Part shown: piece by piece, positions 25,594 through 34,335 of the stretch
Layout: every line of letters starts with the position of its first letter
Position numbering within the stretch: position 1 is the first letter of the stretch
Assembly (NCBI GenBank): GCA_024692685.1
Contig: JAILMJ010000057.1
Span: forward strand, 1 to 63,610
Origin: Clostridia bacterium
GTDB taxonomy: Bacteria > Bacillota > Clostridia > Oscillospirales > Acutalibacteraceae
Length of the DNA stretch: 63,610 bases
Direction: 5' to 3'
Program-made: the position numbers and the translations under genes
The notes under the pieces: model-generated
Database searches by the model: none
The model's input: the letters and a program-made list of their open reading frames with translations, nothing else
Told to the model about the DNA's origin: nothing

Positions 25594-27303
25594 ATGGAGT
25601 CCTTCTACAAAGTCAGAGAATTCAGTACGGTCCGCGAAATGCTTGACCAGAGCTTTGAGCTTTTTCACGACCGTAACGCTTTTGAAATAAAAGACAAAGA
25701 CAGTAATTTCCGCTATATAAAATACAGCGAATACGAGAGAAAGATAAACGGTCTAATTACAGCGCTTATTTACGGCGGCTACGGCGGCAAAAAGATTGCC
25801 ATCTGCGCCGACAACTGCTATGAATACTGTATGACATATCTGTCTGTCATCTGCGCGGGCAGCGTTATTGTTCCCATAGACAAGGAGCTTAAAACTCCCG
25901 ACATCAGAGGCATAATTGATGTTTCCGACTGCGAAGTTCTTGTCTGCGACAGAAAATTTCTTGACGCTCACGGCAAAGACACTTTTTCCGATATGAGACT
26001 CCTTCTGCTGAGAAAGCCGGAAGATGAATATGGGGATATCGAGTCGTTCGATGATTTTGTGAGGGAAGGAATTGAACTTAACAACGCGGGTAAAAGGCTT
26101 TATCTCGATGTGAAGCAGGACCCCGAAAAGCTCTGCACCCTTCTTTTTACATCGGGTACCACCGGCGTTTCCAAGGGCGTAATGCTCTGCCAGAGAAACT
26201 TTGTATTTGAAATACGGTCGGCTATGGGCGTAGTCAAAATCTACCCCGAAGACTGCGGAATATCGATGCTTCCCCTCCATCACACCTTCGAGAGCTCAAT
26301 TATGATTTTCTTCGCGGTTTATTGCGGAGCGAAGGTGACCTTCTGCGAGGGATTCAAATATGTTCTGAGAAATATGAAGGAGTTTAACCCAAGCGTATTT
26401 GTCGCGGTTCCCCTCCTTCTTGAAACCGTTCACAAGAGAATAATGAAGGCTGTCAGGCAGAAGAAAAACGGGCTGAAACTTATGAAAGCCGGTATGGCGG
26501 TCTGCAAGGCCGCAAGCAAGGTCAATATCGACCTGAGAAAGGTATTCTTCCGCGAAATACAGGAAACCTTCGGCGGAAATATGCGCCTTATAATTTGCGG
26601 GGGAGCGCCGATTGACCCTCAGATTATCAAGGACTTTGACGCTTTCGGCATTCAGATTATATTCGGCTACGGCCTGACGGAATGCGCGCCGCTCGCCATA
26701 ATCAATCACGACAGACTGCACAGCACGGATTCCGTGGGCAAGCCTCTTCCCGGTACACAGGCGGTTATCCTCAATCCCGATGAAAACGGAATCGGCGAGC
26801 TCTGCGTCAAGGGCGATATGGTTATGCTCGGTTACTACAAAAACAAGGAAGCAACCGATGAGGTGATTGACAAAAACGGCTTTTTCCACACCGGCGATCT
26901 TGCTTTTATCGATAAGAAAGGCAACTACCACATCACAGGCAGATGTAAGAATGTTATTGTCACCTTAAACGGAAAAAACATTTATCCGGAGGAGCTTGAA
27001 TACCATCTTGCGCAGAGCGACTTCGTTTCCTCCTGCATGGTTGAGGGCGTTGACGACGACCGCGGGGATCTGGTAATCAGGGCGCAGATTTTCCCGGACA
27101 AGACTGAAATAAAGGAGTTCCTCGACAAAGAGCCTACACGGGAGGAGATAAAAGCAATAATCAAGAAGGTTGTCGATAATGTCAACAATTCCGTTCCGGG
27201 TTTCAAGAGGATAAAGAGCTTCCTTGTGCGCGAAAACGACTTTGTAATGACGACTACGCAAAAAATAAAGAGAACCGCAAACTCAACAGTCAAAAAGAAA
27301 TAA
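25594..27303 (+). CDS. AMP-dependent acyl-CoA synthetase/ligase family protein
   Basis: The 569-residue adenylate-forming enzyme has the phosphate loop LLFTSGTTGVSKGV, the acyl-adenylate motif GYGLTECAPL, the hinge segment HTGDLAFIDKKG with TGRCKNVIV, and a C-terminal QKIKR with the catalytic Lys. Such enzymes activate a fatty acid or other carboxylate to an acyl-AMP or acyl-CoA at the membrane face. The chain length preference is not visible. I chose ATG 25594 with AAGGAG upstream, since the earlier TTG lacks a site. A GAAA-tetraloop terminator follows, so the gene is probably monocistronic. Confidence 0.9.
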   Translation: MESFYKVREFSTVREMLDQSFELFHDRNAFEIKDKDSNFRYIKYSEYERKINGLITALIYGGYGGKKIAICADNCYEYCMTYLSVICAGSVIVPIDKELKTPDIRGIIDVSDCEVLVCDRKFLDAHGKDTFSDMRLLLLRKPEDEYGDIESFDDFVREGIELNNAGKRLYLDVKQDPEKLCTLLFTSGTTGVSKGVMLCQRNFVFEIRSAMGVVKIYPEDCGISMLPLHHTFESSIMIFFAVYCGAKVTFCEGFKYVLRNMKEFNPSVFVAVPLLLETVHKRIMKAVRQKKNGLKLMKAGMAVCKAASKVNIDLRKVFFREIQETFGGNMRLIICGGAPIDPQIIKDFDAFGIQIIFGYGLTECAPLAIINHDRLHSTDSVGKPLPGTQAVILNPDENGIGELCVKGDMVMLGYYKNKEATDEVIDKNGFFHTGDLAFIDKKGNYHITGRCKNVIVTLNGKNIYPEELEYHLAQSDFVSSCMVEGVDDDRGDLVIRAQIFPDKTEIKEFLDKEPTREEIKAIIKKVVDNVNNSVPGFKRIKSFLVRENDFVMTTTQKIKRTANSTVKKK

Positions 27304-27309
27304 CAGCTC

Positions 27310-27345
27310 GGCAGCAGCGAAAGTTGCTGCCTGTTATATTTTTTC
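27310..27345 (+). terminator. Terminator of the acyl-CoA ligase gene
   Basis: A 9-bp stem (GGCAGCAGC with GTTGCTGCC) closes a GAAA tetraloop at 27310-27331, followed by TGTTATATTTTTT. Confidence 0.8.
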
Positions 27346-27366
27346 ATTAAAAATTCATTATTATGT

Positions 27367-27395
27367 TTTACTTTTTATAATATATGTGTTATAAT
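27367..27395 (+). promoter_or_regulatory. Predicted promoter of the LCP gene
   Basis: TTTACT at 27367-27372 and TATAAT at 27390-27395 have a 17-bp spacer. The -10 is preceded by TGT, an extended -10 element. Confidence 0.78.
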
Positions 27396-27438
27396 ACCGA
27401 AATACTGAAGATAATTTTTGCCTATCCGGGGGATAAAA

Positions 27439-28953
27439 ATGTCAAAGAAAGATAAATATGAGGATATTTCGAGCGGTTCTTCCGAGATTCAGGAGAATGA
27501 TGAACCGGCTCTCGGAAAAGTCAAGACCTTTTTCCTCAAAAACAGAAAAAGAAATTTAAAAGCCATTCTGAGTATTGTTATCTGCCTTGTGCTTGTTATA
27601 GCCGCAATGGCGGGCACCTACATCAGAAAAATGCTTTCGCTCATAAATTACAATGAAGGTAATGACGGCGATCCCAATGCGACCTTTGCCACTGAAGCGC
27701 CCGATTATGATGAAGATGTCTCATATGAATATATGTATGATATCGAGAGCGCGGATTCAATCAAGGAGCTCATTAAGCAGTGGGCGACCAACGGAGGAGA
27801 GAAACTTCACAGCAAGAATGTTATCAATGTTTTGCTTATAGGTGAGGATAACGATGACGGCTCCCACAGGTCGGACAGTATGATTCTCGCCTCCGTCAAC
27901 AGAAAAGAGAAAAAGATAACGCTCTGTTCCTTCCTGCGTGATTCCTACACCTATATGCTCATAAACGGCGAGGAGAGGTACGATAAGACAAATCACGCTT
28001 ACAGCTGGGCGGGAGCCTCAAAGGTTATGGAGGTTCTCTCCAATAACTATAAAATAAAAATCGATCATTATGTATCAATAGACTTTGCGTCGTTTGAAAA
28101 GGTTATCGATATTCTCGGCGGCGTTACCGTACCAATTACCGAGAGTGAAGCCGCTTTTATGAACAGAACGACCAAGGTCAAGGGATTTGAAAGCGGAGAC
28201 CAGGTTACTTTAAACGGCAAACGCGCTCTCATATACGCGAGAATCAGGAAGCTTGACAGCGAAATTGAGAGGACAAGAAGACAGAGAAATGTTATCGCTT
28301 CCGTTATTCACAACATAAAGGCTTCCTCAATCAGCGATATTAACAAGGCGATAGAAACCTTCCTGCCCTATGTTACCACAAATTACAGGTCGTCCGAGAT
28401 AGTTTCGCTCGCAAATCAGGCTCTGAATGAAAACTGGCTGAAATATGAAGTCGTAGGTATGTTCGAGCCCAGCGATGAATTCCGCGCGGGCGTCAACGGA
28501 TTCAGGACTTACACCGGCTACCTGGATGTCTGGATAGTTGACTACATCAAGGCGGCAAGAGAGGTTCAGATAGCGCTTTACGGCAACACAAACATCAGAA
28601 TATCCGATGACCACGTGTCTGCGCTTGACCTTGTGAGGGGCGGAGTGCAGGAGGACTACGGAGTGGAAAACGGAGTTACCTATTACAGCAGCACTTACGA
28701 GGAAGAGGAAACAAACTGGGATCCCTTCCGGCGCTGGCGGCAGACTACCGAGGCTGAAACGGAAACCACCGAAAGCTCAAACGGCATCAGGGAAATGATA
28801 CCCGGATTCTCCGGCATTACAGAGCCGCCCGAAACAAGCGCCTATGATTACGGGGAGACTTCAACTTCGGTCAATGAAGAAAATGATTTTACCGTCAGTT
28901 TCACTCCGAGCTTTACGGAGCCCTCATACAGCAATGAGGAAACGGGCTACTGA
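27439..28953 (+). CDS. LytR-CpsA-Psr (LCP) family cell-wall polymer ligase
   Basis: The 504-residue protein has a charged cytoplasmic start, one membrane segment (about 36-58) and an external LCP domain: NVLLIGEDNDDGSHRSDSMI, SFLRDSYT, the TNHAYSWAGA segment, VDYV-like IDHYVSIDF, and YARIRKLDSEIERTRRQ with the conserved arginines. LCP enzymes attach teichoic acids or capsule to peptidoglycan from lipid-linked precursors. The C-terminal 90 residues are Thr/Glu/Ser-rich and probably disordered. GGGGGAT precedes the ATG. It converges on yfhO, another surface-polymer gene. Confidence 0.92.
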   Translation: MSKKDKYEDISSGSSEIQENDEPALGKVKTFFLKNRKRNLKAILSIVICLVLVIAAMAGTYIRKMLSLINYNEGNDGDPNATFATEAPDYDEDVSYEYMYDIESADSIKELIKQWATNGGEKLHSKNVINVLLIGEDNDDGSHRSDSMILASVNRKEKKITLCSFLRDSYTYMLINGEERYDKTNHAYSWAGASKVMEVLSNNYKIKIDHYVSIDFASFEKVIDILGGVTVPITESEAAFMNRTTKVKGFESGDQVTLNGKRALIYARIRKLDSEIERTRRQRNVIASVIHNIKASSISDINKAIETFLPYVTTNYRSSEIVSLANQALNENWLKYEVVGMFEPSDEFRAGVNGFRTYTGYLDVWIVDYIKAAREVQIALYGNTNIRISDDHVSALDLVRGGVQEDYGVENGVTYYSSTYEEEETNWDPFRRWRQTTEAETETTESSNGIREMIPGFSGITEPPETSAYDYGETSTSVNEENDFTVSFTPSFTEPSYSNEETGY

Positions 28954-28976
28954 TAAATAAACACATTAAATAAAAC

Positions 28977-29013
28977 GACCGCACGGACAATTCGACGAAT
29001 TGTCCGTGCGGTC
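28977..29013. terminator. Bidirectional terminator between the LCP gene and yfhO
   Basis: A perfect 16-bp stem (28977-28992 with 28998-29013) has a 5-base loop, with T-rich or A-rich flanks. It lies between the two converging genes. Confidence 0.88.
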
Positions 29014-29037
29014 TTCTGCTTACGGTTATCTTATGTA

Positions 29038-32000
29038 TTATTCTCCGCTGTCCTCATCGAAATGGCCTGCGGATTCCGCGTCAAAGCTTTCCTCATCGAT
29101 AAACTGAGCATAGTCTTCATTGGCAGGTGCCGCCTCTTCGGCGCTGTCTTCAGTGTCTGCCGGATTTCCGGCCTGCGCGGGAGCCGCGGACTCATCTGCC
29201 TGCATATCGGCGTCAAGGCCGCTACGCGCGATGATGTCCTCAAACTCGGTGAATTTGATTCCCTCAAAGGCGAGAGCTTCAAGCGGTGAAACATCGGGAT
29301 CGGGCTGTGCGGCAGCTTCTTCCTTCAATGAATCCTCACCGGCTTCGGGCTTCTCATTCTCAGCCCGGAACAGACCGAAGTCTTCAGCCAGGCCTTCTCC
29401 GCTTTCCGCCCGCGCGGCCTCCTCAGCCGCTTTCCTTGTTTCCATGTATTCGGTCAGCGCCTGTTCGCATTTTGCCTCGTAATTGACTCTGCGCTTTTCC
29501 CTTGTTCTGCTGACATAGAGAGCGGCAAGCAGCAGACATATTGCCGTGAAGGCGGAAACGCAGGCGCCTTCAAGCAGACCGCGCTGTTTGAATTTCAACT
29601 CGATTTTATGTTCGCCGGCAGGGAGGTTGAAGCATAAATAGGCATCTTTAAGAGCAATATAGTCATCTTTTGAAATGGCTTTTCCGTCGATTTTAACCTG
29701 CCAGCCCTTATCATAGGGGATGGAGGTGAAGAATACCGATTCTTCCTCCGTTTTAACTCTGCCGGTTATCCTTGTATCTTCAAAACTCTCAACCTCAAAC
29801 TGATTAGCGGCGAGGGCTTCATATCCGGTATTGAGCGCTTCATCGTTGACATAATAGGGATAGAAATAAATCAGCCCGCTGTCATCCGAATCGCCGTCAA
29901 GGTTTACCGATATATTCACCGTTTCGCCCGGGTTTGTTATGCCGAGATCAAAGATATACGGCTCGTCCACGTCTTTATATATTGTGCTGCCGAATCTTGT
30001 GATTCCCACTTCCTCAACCGAGCTTGAATCAAAGAAGAAATAGCAGTGCTTCGCCTCGTCGACGCTTATTTCAAAGATTATCTGGGAATCTCCGCCGGGA
30101 TAGGTCTTTTTGAAATTGAATTCACCGTTATCCGTAACGGCAGAGTCAAACGGGTCGATGTTATTATAGCTGATGTTTGAGATGTTCATCCTGTCAAAGA
30201 CATAGTCAACGCCTGTTGCTATTCTGAACCAGTCCGCCTGCACCATAAACGGATTTCTGTAATCCGAATTCCAGTCAATAATATCGGGGCTCAGCGGCAT
30301 ACCTATGGGCAGCCAGTACTTATTGGAGTAAGCTGTGAAATTGCCCTTTGACGCAATCTGGGTATAATAATCGTCGTCAACCACAACGTTTGTATCGTTG
30401 TTGACAATGTATTTCAGGGAATGCATCATATTGTAAACCGGGGTCTGCATATAGTAGGTGTAGCTGTTGATATAGTTTCCGTAAACGCCGAGGTCGCTCT
30501 GGATGTTTGACATTTTTTCATATGCCATTGACGAGAAGGTGGAGATGCCGTTGTAGCCAAACCAGCAGGGATCCATTCTTGCTCTGTTATACGTCAGTTC
30601 CATACGGTAATCATCGTTGCCTTCAATTTTGTCAAGGCCTGATTTTATGCTTCTGAAATCGTCATAGTCGCCCGTGAAGGTGGTTTTAACCTGGCTCATG
30701 CTGTATCTGTCTGTATTTGCGCAGGCGATTTCAGCTACCACACAGCAGAGCAGAACAACCGCTATCGCCGCCTTCTGCCTCTTCGGCTCTTTGAGCAGGT
30801 AGAAGATGAGACAGTAGGAAACCGCGAAGATAATGCTCAGAAGGATTGTGATATCCTCAACATTCTTTGAGCCGATTTTCTGGGTTATAATAACAAACCC
30901 AATCACGGCTACGCCTGCGCCGAGAATCTGCCTGCCGGTGAACTCATTGAGTCTTGTAAATGCTTTATAGGCAAGAACAAGGAGAATGAATGAATACATG
31001 AACGAGAAGCGGTAGGGCAGGTCGTTCGGGAAGTGAAAACCATGCCAGATGTAATTGAGCACATTCAGGTCAAAGCTGACAAAAATGATTCCGAGCAGGA
31101 ATATATTCGATATTTTCTCTTTGATGTTGATTTGCTTTGAGAAGAGATAAAGGGGAACGAGCAGAATGGTTGCTATGCCGCAGTAGACATTGGGCAGCAC
31201 ATCGTCGCCGCTGCTGCGTATGGTAGGAGCTACCGAAGCGAGGTGGTTGGCAAGAAAATCGTATATTGAGAAGTAGGTGCGGTAGTTCTGAGGCATTGAT
31301 CCGCTTGTTGCCGAGCAGGACCTGAGGATGATAAAAACGGGAATAAGCGAGAAGGCAACAAGGCAGGCCGCCGCAACCGAGCCGGCGGCAAAGGTAAAGC
31401 CGCTGCGCAGGAAAACGTTTCCTTTGACTTTTTCCCTGAATGAGTATTGTTTGTTCCCCTCGCTGTCATAGGTGTATACCGCATTGTCCGCAAGGGTGGT
31501 AAAATCGTTGATTGAGAAGAAATAAACAAAGAAATACAGAACTGAGAATATACAGGTCATATAACCCATATAGTAGTTGCAAATGAAGGTCATCGCAAGA
31601 GCGGCAATATAAACCGAGGGCTTTCTGCGGTTGATTATCCTTTCAATTCCGTAGATGACCAGGGGGAAATATACCATGGCATCAATCCACATAACATCCC
31701 AGTAATATGCCACGAAGTAGCCGCACATTGAGTAAAGCACACCGAAAGCGGCAGAAGTATAATCGTGCCTGCCGACGGACTTTTTAAGGTAGTAGGTGAA
31801 GGACGCGGCTGAGAAGGCGGCCTTGAAAAAAATCATAAAAGCGATTGCCTCGGGCATATTCTTATGACCTGCAATCAGCATTATAACAGCGGCTGGGCTT
31901 GAAAGATAATTGAAGAAGTTGCCCAGAAACGGCGAGCCGAGACCCGAGTTCCAGGAATATATTAAGCTTTTCAGATTGGTGACCCTGTCATAAAATTCGG

Positions 32001-32190
32001 CAAATAACGGGCCGTACTGATGGTAGAGGTCCATTCTGAGAATCGTGGAGCCGCCGAACGGGAACAGATCAAAGCAGTAAAACACAAGCAACATCAGTCC
32101 CGCGGTGCACAGAAAGGCCAGCCAGCAATATGTATTATCCGAAAAAATCCGTTTGAGCAGCGGTTTTTTCGCAAGAGTTGATTGATTCAT
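29038..32190 (-). CDS. YfhO-family membrane protein with acidic cytoplasmic tail
   Basis: The 1050-residue protein has many hydrophobic segments in its first half, a large external region (about 520-860), a last membrane segment near 865-885, and a tail of roughly 165 residues rich in Glu, Ala and Asp. The opening DLFPFGGSTILRMDLYHQYGP and the SWNSGLGSPFLGNF segment are typical of YfhO, a family of GT-C-like glycosyltransferases acting on lipoteichoic acid or other lipid-linked sugars. The acidic tail is unusual. It follows nicotinate phosphoribosyltransferase by 75 bases on the same strand; AGGAGG-like CGGAGGA precedes the ATG. Confidence 0.9.
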   Translation of the reverse strand: MNQSTLAKKPLLKRIFSDNTYCWLAFLCTAGLMLLVFYCFDLFPFGGSTILRMDLYHQYGPLFAEFYDRVTNLKSLIYSWNSGLGSPFLGNFFNYLSSPAAVIMLIAGHKNMPEAIAFMIFFKAAFSAASFTYYLKKSVGRHDYTSAAFGVLYSMCGYFVAYYWDVMWIDAMVYFPLVIYGIERIINRRKPSVYIAALAMTFICNYYMGYMTCIFSVLYFFVYFFSINDFTTLADNAVYTYDSEGNKQYSFREKVKGNVFLRSGFTFAAGSVAAACLVAFSLIPVFIILRSCSATSGSMPQNYRTYFSIYDFLANHLASVAPTIRSSGDDVLPNVYCGIATILLVPLYLFSKQINIKEKISNIFLLGIIFVSFDLNVLNYIWHGFHFPNDLPYRFSFMYSFILLVLAYKAFTRLNEFTGRQILGAGVAVIGFVIITQKIGSKNVEDITILLSIIFAVSYCLIFYLLKEPKRQKAAIAVVLLCCVVAEIACANTDRYSMSQVKTTFTGDYDDFRSIKSGLDKIEGNDDYRMELTYNRARMDPCWFGYNGISTFSSMAYEKMSNIQSDLGVYGNYINSYTYYMQTPVYNMMHSLKYIVNNDTNVVVDDDYYTQIASKGNFTAYSNKYWLPIGMPLSPDIIDWNSDYRNPFMVQADWFRIATGVDYVFDRMNISNISYNNIDPFDSAVTDNGEFNFKKTYPGGDSQIIFEISVDEAKHCYFFFDSSSVEEVGITRFGSTIYKDVDEPYIFDLGITNPGETVNISVNLDGDSDDSGLIYFYPYYVNDEALNTGYEALAANQFEVESFEDTRITGRVKTEEESVFFTSIPYDKGWQVKIDGKAISKDDYIALKDAYLCFNLPAGEHKIELKFKQRGLLEGACVSAFTAICLLLAALYVSRTREKRRVNYEAKCEQALTEYMETRKAAEEAARAESGEGLAEDFGLFRAENEKPEAGEDSLKEEAAAQPDPDVSPLEALAFEGIKFTEFEDIIARSGLDADMQADESAAPAQAGNPADTEDSAEEAAPANEDYAQFIDEESFDAESAGHFDEDSGE

Positions 32191-32224
32191 ATCAAATTCC
32201 TCCGTTGGGGTGAACTCCTCTTTT

Positions 32225-32253
32225 CCGGCGCATGAGCAGAGGCTCTGCGCCGG
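32225..32253. other. Perfect 8-bp inverted repeat between pncB and yfhO
   Basis: CCGGCGCA and TGCGCCGG are separated by 13 bases. No T-run follows on either strand, so it is not a standard terminator. In RNA it would form a hairpin in the intergenic part of a pncB-yfhO transcript. Confidence 0.5.
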
Positions 32254-32265
32254 CGGAAAACTGCG

Positions 32266-33729
32266 TTACGCGTTGTCTTTTCTGCCTCTGTTTTCCTCAA
32301 TAAGTTTCTGCTTGGTTTCCCAGACATCACGGGAAAGGTCAACATAGTAGTTGTGCGGGTTTTCGAATCTGAGCACCTCATCCCAGAGGGTAGTGACCTG
32401 GTCCGCGCAGTACTCTTTTATTTCCATAAGGGTTCTCTCTTTGTAAACGCACTTTCCTCCCTCGAAGAGGGGTTCAAGCAATTCCCGGCATTCGAAGTCC
32501 GTGACCGTTTTCTTTTTCCAGGTATAATCCGGGTCAAACAGCACATAGGGCTTTGACGGATCTATAACCTCATGCCTGAAAGCGATGAGGTCGGCAATTG
32601 CCTTGCCGGTTGATTTGTCATAAAACCTGTAAAGCTTTTTGTCACCGGGCGTGGTGATTTTCTGAACGTTTTCGCTGATTTTGATTTTCGGAATAATCTC
32701 TCCGTCTTTCTCAACGGCAACAAGTTTATATACTCCGCCGAGAACAGGGCTTGAGGACGAGGTTATCAGCCTTTCGCCTACACCGAAGGAGTCAACCTTT
32801 GCGCCCTGAAGGAGCATATCCTTGATAATATATTCATCGAGTGAATTCGAAACGACTATCGCGCAGTCCTCATAGCCGGCGGCGTCAAGCATTTTGCGTG
32901 CCTTTCTCGAAAGATAGGTGATATCGCCGCTGTCTATCCTGACGCCCTTCGGCCTCTTGCCAAGGGGCTTGAGAACCTCGTCAAAGGTTTTTATGGCATT
33001 GGGGATGCCGCTTTCAAGCACGTTGTAAGTATCAACAAGAAGAGTGCAGGCAGAGGGATACTGGCGGGCATATGTTTTGAACGCCTCAAGCTCGGTATCG
33101 AAAAGCTGAACCCAGGAGTGAGCCATTGTACCAAGAGCCGGCGTGCCGAAAACCTCATCGCTGATTGTGCAGGCGGTGCCTACGCATCCCCCGATGACCG
33201 CCGCCCTTGCACCGTAGATGGCTCCGTCACAGCCCTGTGCGCGGCGGGAGCCGAACTCCATAACGGTTCTTCCGTCTGCCGCTCTGACAACCCTGTTGGC
33301 CTTTGTGGCGATAAGACTCTGATGGTTTATGCAGAGAAGCACCATAGTTTCTATAAACTGCGCCTGGACAACGGGCCCTCTCACCTTGACTATGGGTTCG
33401 CCCGGGAATATCGGAGTGCCCTCCGGTACCGCCCAGACATCGCAGCAGAATCTGAAGTCTTTAAGATAATCCAGAAATTCGGGGGCAAAGCCCTTCTTTG
33501 AAAGATAATCAATGTCTTCATCCGTAAAATGAAGGCTGCGAAGATATTCGACAAGCTGTTCTATTCCCGCCATGATTACGAAACCGCCCTTGTCGGGAAC
33601 AGTTCTGAAGAACATGTCAAAGTAAGCGACGGTATCTTTGTGCCCGTTCATGAAATAACCGTTTGCCATTGTTATCTCATAAAAATCGGTCAGCATGGTC
33701 AGATTTCTTTTAAGGTCAAATTCACTCAT
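32266..33729 (-). CDS. pncB: Nicotinate phosphoribosyltransferase
   Basis: The 487-residue enzyme makes nicotinate mononucleotide from nicotinate and PRPP in NAD salvage. Landmarks are LTDFYEITMANGY at the N-terminus, EFGSRRAQGCDGA, GTMAHSWVQLFDTE with the catalytic-region His, and VRIDSGDITYLSRKAR. The frame stays open 118 codons upstream, but MSEFDLKRN at 33729 is the family N-terminus and has AGAGGTG upstream, so I chose it. Its own promoter lies just outside. It is divergent from a small XRE regulator. Confidence 0.95.
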   Translation of the reverse strand: MSEFDLKRNLTMLTDFYEITMANGYFMNGHKDTVAYFDMFFRTVPDKGGFVIMAGIEQLVEYLRSLHFTDEDIDYLSKKGFAPEFLDYLKDFRFCCDVWAVPEGTPIFPGEPIVKVRGPVVQAQFIETMVLLCINHQSLIATKANRVVRAADGRTVMEFGSRRAQGCDGAIYGARAAVIGGCVGTACTISDEVFGTPALGTMAHSWVQLFDTELEAFKTYARQYPSACTLLVDTYNVLESGIPNAIKTFDEVLKPLGKRPKGVRIDSGDITYLSRKARKMLDAAGYEDCAIVVSNSLDEYIIKDMLLQGAKVDSFGVGERLITSSSSPVLGGVYKLVAVEKDGEIIPKIKISENVQKITTPGDKKLYRFYDKSTGKAIADLIAFRHEVIDPSKPYVLFDPDYTWKKKTVTDFECRELLEPLFEGGKCVYKERTLMEIKEYCADQVTTLWDEVLRFENPHNYYVDLSRDVWETKQKLIEENRGRKDNA

Positions 33730-33759
33730 AGTTGCACCTCTTATTTCGGATATCATCTT

Positions 33760-33788
33760 ATTATCTAACAAAATGAGCTTTTTTTCAA
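33760..33788 (-). promoter_or_regulatory. Predicted promoter of the pncB-yfhO unit
   Basis: On the minus strand TTGAAA (33788-33783) and GATAAT (33765-33760) have a 17-bp spacer, 31 bp before the start codon. Confidence 0.65.
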
Positions 33789-33869
33789 CAAAAATATTAT
33801 TTTTTAAAAATACATTAACATTTTGCGGAATAATATGCAAATTCTTATGGAAATTTATGCAATTAGGGC

Positions 33870-33898
33870 TTGTTTTTTTGAAACTGTTATGATAAAAT
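33870..33898 (+). promoter_or_regulatory. Candidate promoter of the small XRE gene
   Basis: TTGTTT at 33870-33875 and TAAAAT at 33893-33898 have a 17-bp spacer. The implied leader is about 90 bases and includes the short inverted repeat TCTGT-n9-ACAGA at 33962-33980. Confidence 0.5.
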
Positions 33899-33996
33899 GC
33901 TCTCTGTATAAAGCACATTTCGAGGAATAATTCCAATATGCAAAAAAAATACATTCTCAGCTCTGTTAAGTCCGGACAGAATGTGAGGTGCTTAAA

Positions 33997-34251
33997 ATGA
34001 GAGTTAGAAAGCAGGAAATCGGAAGCAAAAACATTGTCGGAAGAAAAATCGAAGCAAGACGAAAAGAACTCAATATGAAACAAGGTGACCTCCTGACTCA
34101 GATTCAGATAAGGGGTATAGAAATCAACGCCTCGGGATTATCAAAAATCGAGGGTCAGCTCAGAAGCGTTTCGGATTATGAACTCAAAGCAATCGCGGGC
34201 GCTTTGGATATTGACGTCAACGAGCTGCTCGGAATAACAAAAGACGAATGA
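33997..34251 (+). CDS. Small XRE-family helix-turn-helix regulator
   Basis: The 84-residue protein is a single Cro/CI-type HTH domain: IVGRKIEARRKELNMKQGDL, then SGLSKIEGQLRSVSDYELKAIAGALDIDVNEL. It has no effector domain. I chose ATG 33997 because GAGGTG sits 6 bases upstream; the GTG at 33988 is part of that site. It is divergent to pncB, with its own terminator, so autoregulation or control of pncB is possible but not shown. Confidence 0.88.
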   Translation: MRVRKQEIGSKNIVGRKIEARRKELNMKQGDLLTQIQIRGIEINASGLSKIEGQLRSVSDYELKAIAGALDIDVNELLGITKDE

Positions 34252-34275
34252 AAGAACCTTCGGGTTCTTTTTTTA
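34251..34275 (+). terminator. Terminator of the small XRE gene
   Basis: AAAGAACC and GGTTCTTT flank a TTCG tetraloop, followed by a T-run. It overlaps the last base of the gene. Confidence 0.88.
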
Positions 34276-34276
34276 T

Positions 34277-34305
34277 TTGACTATCAATTACCTTTATGCT
34301 AAAAT
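34277..34305 (+). promoter_or_regulatory. Predicted promoter of the CAP lipoprotein gene
   Basis: TTGACT at 34277-34282 and TAAAAT at 34300-34305 have a 17-bp spacer. The -35 box begins at the end of the upstream terminator's T-run. Confidence 0.78.
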
Positions 34306-34335
34306 TAATCAAACTTAAACCGAGGAGACCGGATT

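Noticed and set aside
33730-34083. 118-codon upstream extension of nicotinate phosphoribosyltransferase
   Set aside because: The extra part is AT-rich, holds the predicted promoter and has no family likeness; MSEFDLKRN with AGAGGTG upstream is the better start.
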